Shown here: positions 40,307 through 41,589 of the stretch, one piece after another | Layout: each line of letters starts with the position of its first letter | How positions within the stretch are numbered: position 1 is the stretch's first letter | Assembly (NCBI GenBank): GCA_007129255.1 | Contig: SKVW01000029.1 | Span: forward strand, 1 to 41,589 | DNA length: 41,589 bases | DNA from: Bacteroidales bacterium | Lineage (GTDB): Bacteria > Bacteroidota > Bacteroidia > Bacteroidales > UBA7960 | Direction of reading: 5' to 3' | Notes under the pieces: model-generated | Databases searched by the model: none | What the model saw: the letters and a program-made list of their open reading frames with translations, nothing else | Told to the model about the DNA's origin: nothing | Position numbers and translations under genes: made by a program

Positions 40307-41589
40307 TTATTTATTCATCAGGCTGTAAACCACAGGGATCAGCAACAGGGTAATAAGGGATGAAATGATCATTCCCCCGATGATGGTGATGCCAAGGGGT
40401 GACCAGATCTCCGATCCCATCCCCGTGCTGATTGCCAGGGGCAACATCCCGAAAATGGTGGTAAAGGAGATCATAAGCACCGGCCGCAGGCGGCTGCGGC
40501 CTCCCTCAATGATCGCTTCAGCAAAATCATACCCGCGGTTACGAAGCAAATTGGTGTAGTTTACCAATACAATTCCATTGTTTACCACAATCCCCAGCAA
40601 CATGATCAGCCCGAGAAAAGTGACCACATTAAAGGTTTGTCCGGTAATGAGAAAAATCAAAATAACTCCGATCACTGAGAGGGGAATGGTAAAAATAATG
40701 ATAAAGGGCTGCCTGACCGATTCAAAAAGAGAAGCCATTACCATGAATACCAGTACCAAACCGATGACAAACATAAGCCACAGGTCTTCAAAAGCTTCCT
40801 GTTGCTCCATCACTTCCCCTCCAAATTCAATGTCCACTCCTTCGGGTACTGGTATATCTGAAATGGCTTTCCTGGTTTGCTCCACCGCTTCTCCCAGACT
40901 CACCCCCAAAGGATTTGCATAAACATACACCACCCTTTGCTGTTGCTCACGCCGAACCTCCATTTGCCCATGGGCTTCCTTTATGGCTCCTACGGAAGAC
41001 AAAGGCAACTTTTCCCCGTACAATGTCATGATCATAATGTTTTCCAGATCGCCAAGGCTGCTGCGATGCCTCTCGTCATAACGGATAAAGATCCGGATGC
41101 TTTCATCTCCATCCCTGAAGGTACCAGCCTCTTGCCCGTGAAGGCTTTGCCTGAGCTGTGAAGACACCATGGCGGTATTCAAACCAAGGGCCGAAGCTTT
41201 TTCCTTGTCCAATACTACCTGTAGTTCGGGTTTTCCCCGGTCAATGGTATTCTCCAGGTTGGTCAGCACGTTTACATGATGGAGGGTATCGTAAATCATC
41301 TGGGCGGTTTCATTGACCATATCCAGGTCGGTTCCGGTAACATTGATCTGTATGGGACGAATATTGCCCATGATGGCGTCGGAGATCAGGCTACCCCCGG
41401 CAACGGAAAATTTTTCCACCTCTGGTAGCTGTTCCACCCTTTTCCTGACTTGTTCTGCCACCTCATCGGCAGTACGCTTGCGGTCCTGCGGCAGGGTCAT
41501 GCGTGCAAAAACTGAGGTCACATTTTTTCCTTCCCGAAAACCCACGGTTCCGAGCATTCCCTCTTCACTTTGCCCGGTAAGACTATACA
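40307..41589 (-). CDS. RND efflux permease, C-terminal part
   Basis: The last 427 codons of an AcrB/CusA-type RND transporter permease; the frame stays open to the window edge, so the N-terminal half lies outside. Visible are the second periplasmic porter region (VRKRVEQLPEVEKFSVAGGS, then LQVVLDKEKASALGLNTAMV) and the second membrane-helix bundle with FIIIFTIPLSVIGVILIFLI, LGIVVNNGIVLVNY and the R-rich loop ending ILISSLITLLLIPVVYSLMNK-like at the C-terminus. This class exports drugs, bile-type compounds or metals with proton exchange; the substrate cannot be told. The last helix runs straight to the stop, as is normal for the family. Confidence 0.93.
   Translation of the reverse strand, partial: YSLTGQSEEGMLGTVGFREGKNVTSVFARMTLPQDRKRTADEVAEQVRKRVEQLPEVEKFSVAGGSLISDAIMGNIRPIQINVTGTDLDMVNETAQMIYDTLHHVNVLTNLENTIDRGKPELQVVLDKEKASALGLNTAMVSSQLRQSLHGQEAGTFRDGDESIRIFIRYDERHRSSLGDLENIMIMTLYGEKLPLSSVGAIKEAHGQMEVRREQQQRVVYVYANPLGVSLGEAVEQTRKAISDIPVPEGVDIEFGGEVMEQQEAFEDLWLMFVIGLVLVFMVMASLFESVRQPFIIIFTIPLSVIGVILIFLITGQTFNVVTFLGLIMLLGIVVNNGIVLVNYTNLLRNRGYDFAEAIIEGGRSRLRPVLMISFTTIFGMLPLAISTGMGSEIWSPLGITIIGGMIISSLITLLLIPVVYSLMNK

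Noticed and set aside
41555-41589. A start codon for the RND permease at 41557
   Set aside because: The frame remains open upstream to the window edge with family-like residues (YSLTGQSEEG), so the ATG is internal and the gene is truncated by the window, not short.

Overview
The window is an ordinary, gene-dense stretch of chromosome from a member of the Bacteroidota, most likely Bacteroidales-like. The evidence is a type IX secretion gene (porQ), Bacteroidota-specific families (DUF1599, DUF5683, the PUR/DUF3276 family, a long NusB, a LysM plus periplasmic-binding-protein fusion), lineage-typical gene orders (parA-parB-DUF5683-dapB-lepB; nusB-yajC-ybbR-coaE; ftsK-lolA), and the Bacteroidota -7 promoter box TAnnTTTG in front of 16 genes or operons. 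I see no rRNA, tRNA, insertion sequence, prophage or CRISPR array. Genes at both edges (prmA and an RND efflux permease) run out of the window.

Layout. 1-3136 (minus): prmA (partial), tpiA, a lone peptide-type ABC permease, a DUF1599 protein. 3178-5752 (plus): folP, cdaA (c-di-AMP synthase), a BadF/GlcNAc-kinase-like protein. 5773-9463 (minus): miaA, a pRiA4b ORF-3-like protein, the CCA-adding enzyme and tsaC/sua5, so three tRNA-maturation genes lie close together. 9534-12114 (minus): two GT2 glycosyltransferases and dapD. 12311-15174 (plus): ruvX, def, an M16 protease and an O-methyltransferase, the first three joined by ATGA overlaps. 15186-19519 (minus): porQ, ispH, a secreted S8 protease and a small exported protein, all closely packed. 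19651-23798 (minus): a tandem universal stress protein, coaE, ybbR, yajC, nusB. 24174-29793 (plus): PUR-family protein, parA, parB, DUF5683 protein, dapB, lepB. 29999-35721 (plus): arginine-decarboxylase-like enzyme, an exported protein, ftsK, lolA. 35705-41589: LysM/PBP1 fusion and guaA (minus), a YggS-type PLP protein (plus), RND permease (minus).

The genes serve translation and tRNA maturation, lysine/DAP and isoprenoid synthesis, cell-envelope building and secretion, chromosome segregation, and purine and polyamine metabolism. I found no convincing new multi-gene system. The most interesting signals are regulatory: short TTGCAT/ATGCAA dyads sitting on three of the predicted -7 boxes (yajC, parA, guaA); a promoter-terminator pair followed by a 39-codon reading frame in front of parA; and a 10-bp leader hairpin with a T-rich tail in front of the arginine-decarboxylase-like gene. 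All of these are predictions from sequence alone.
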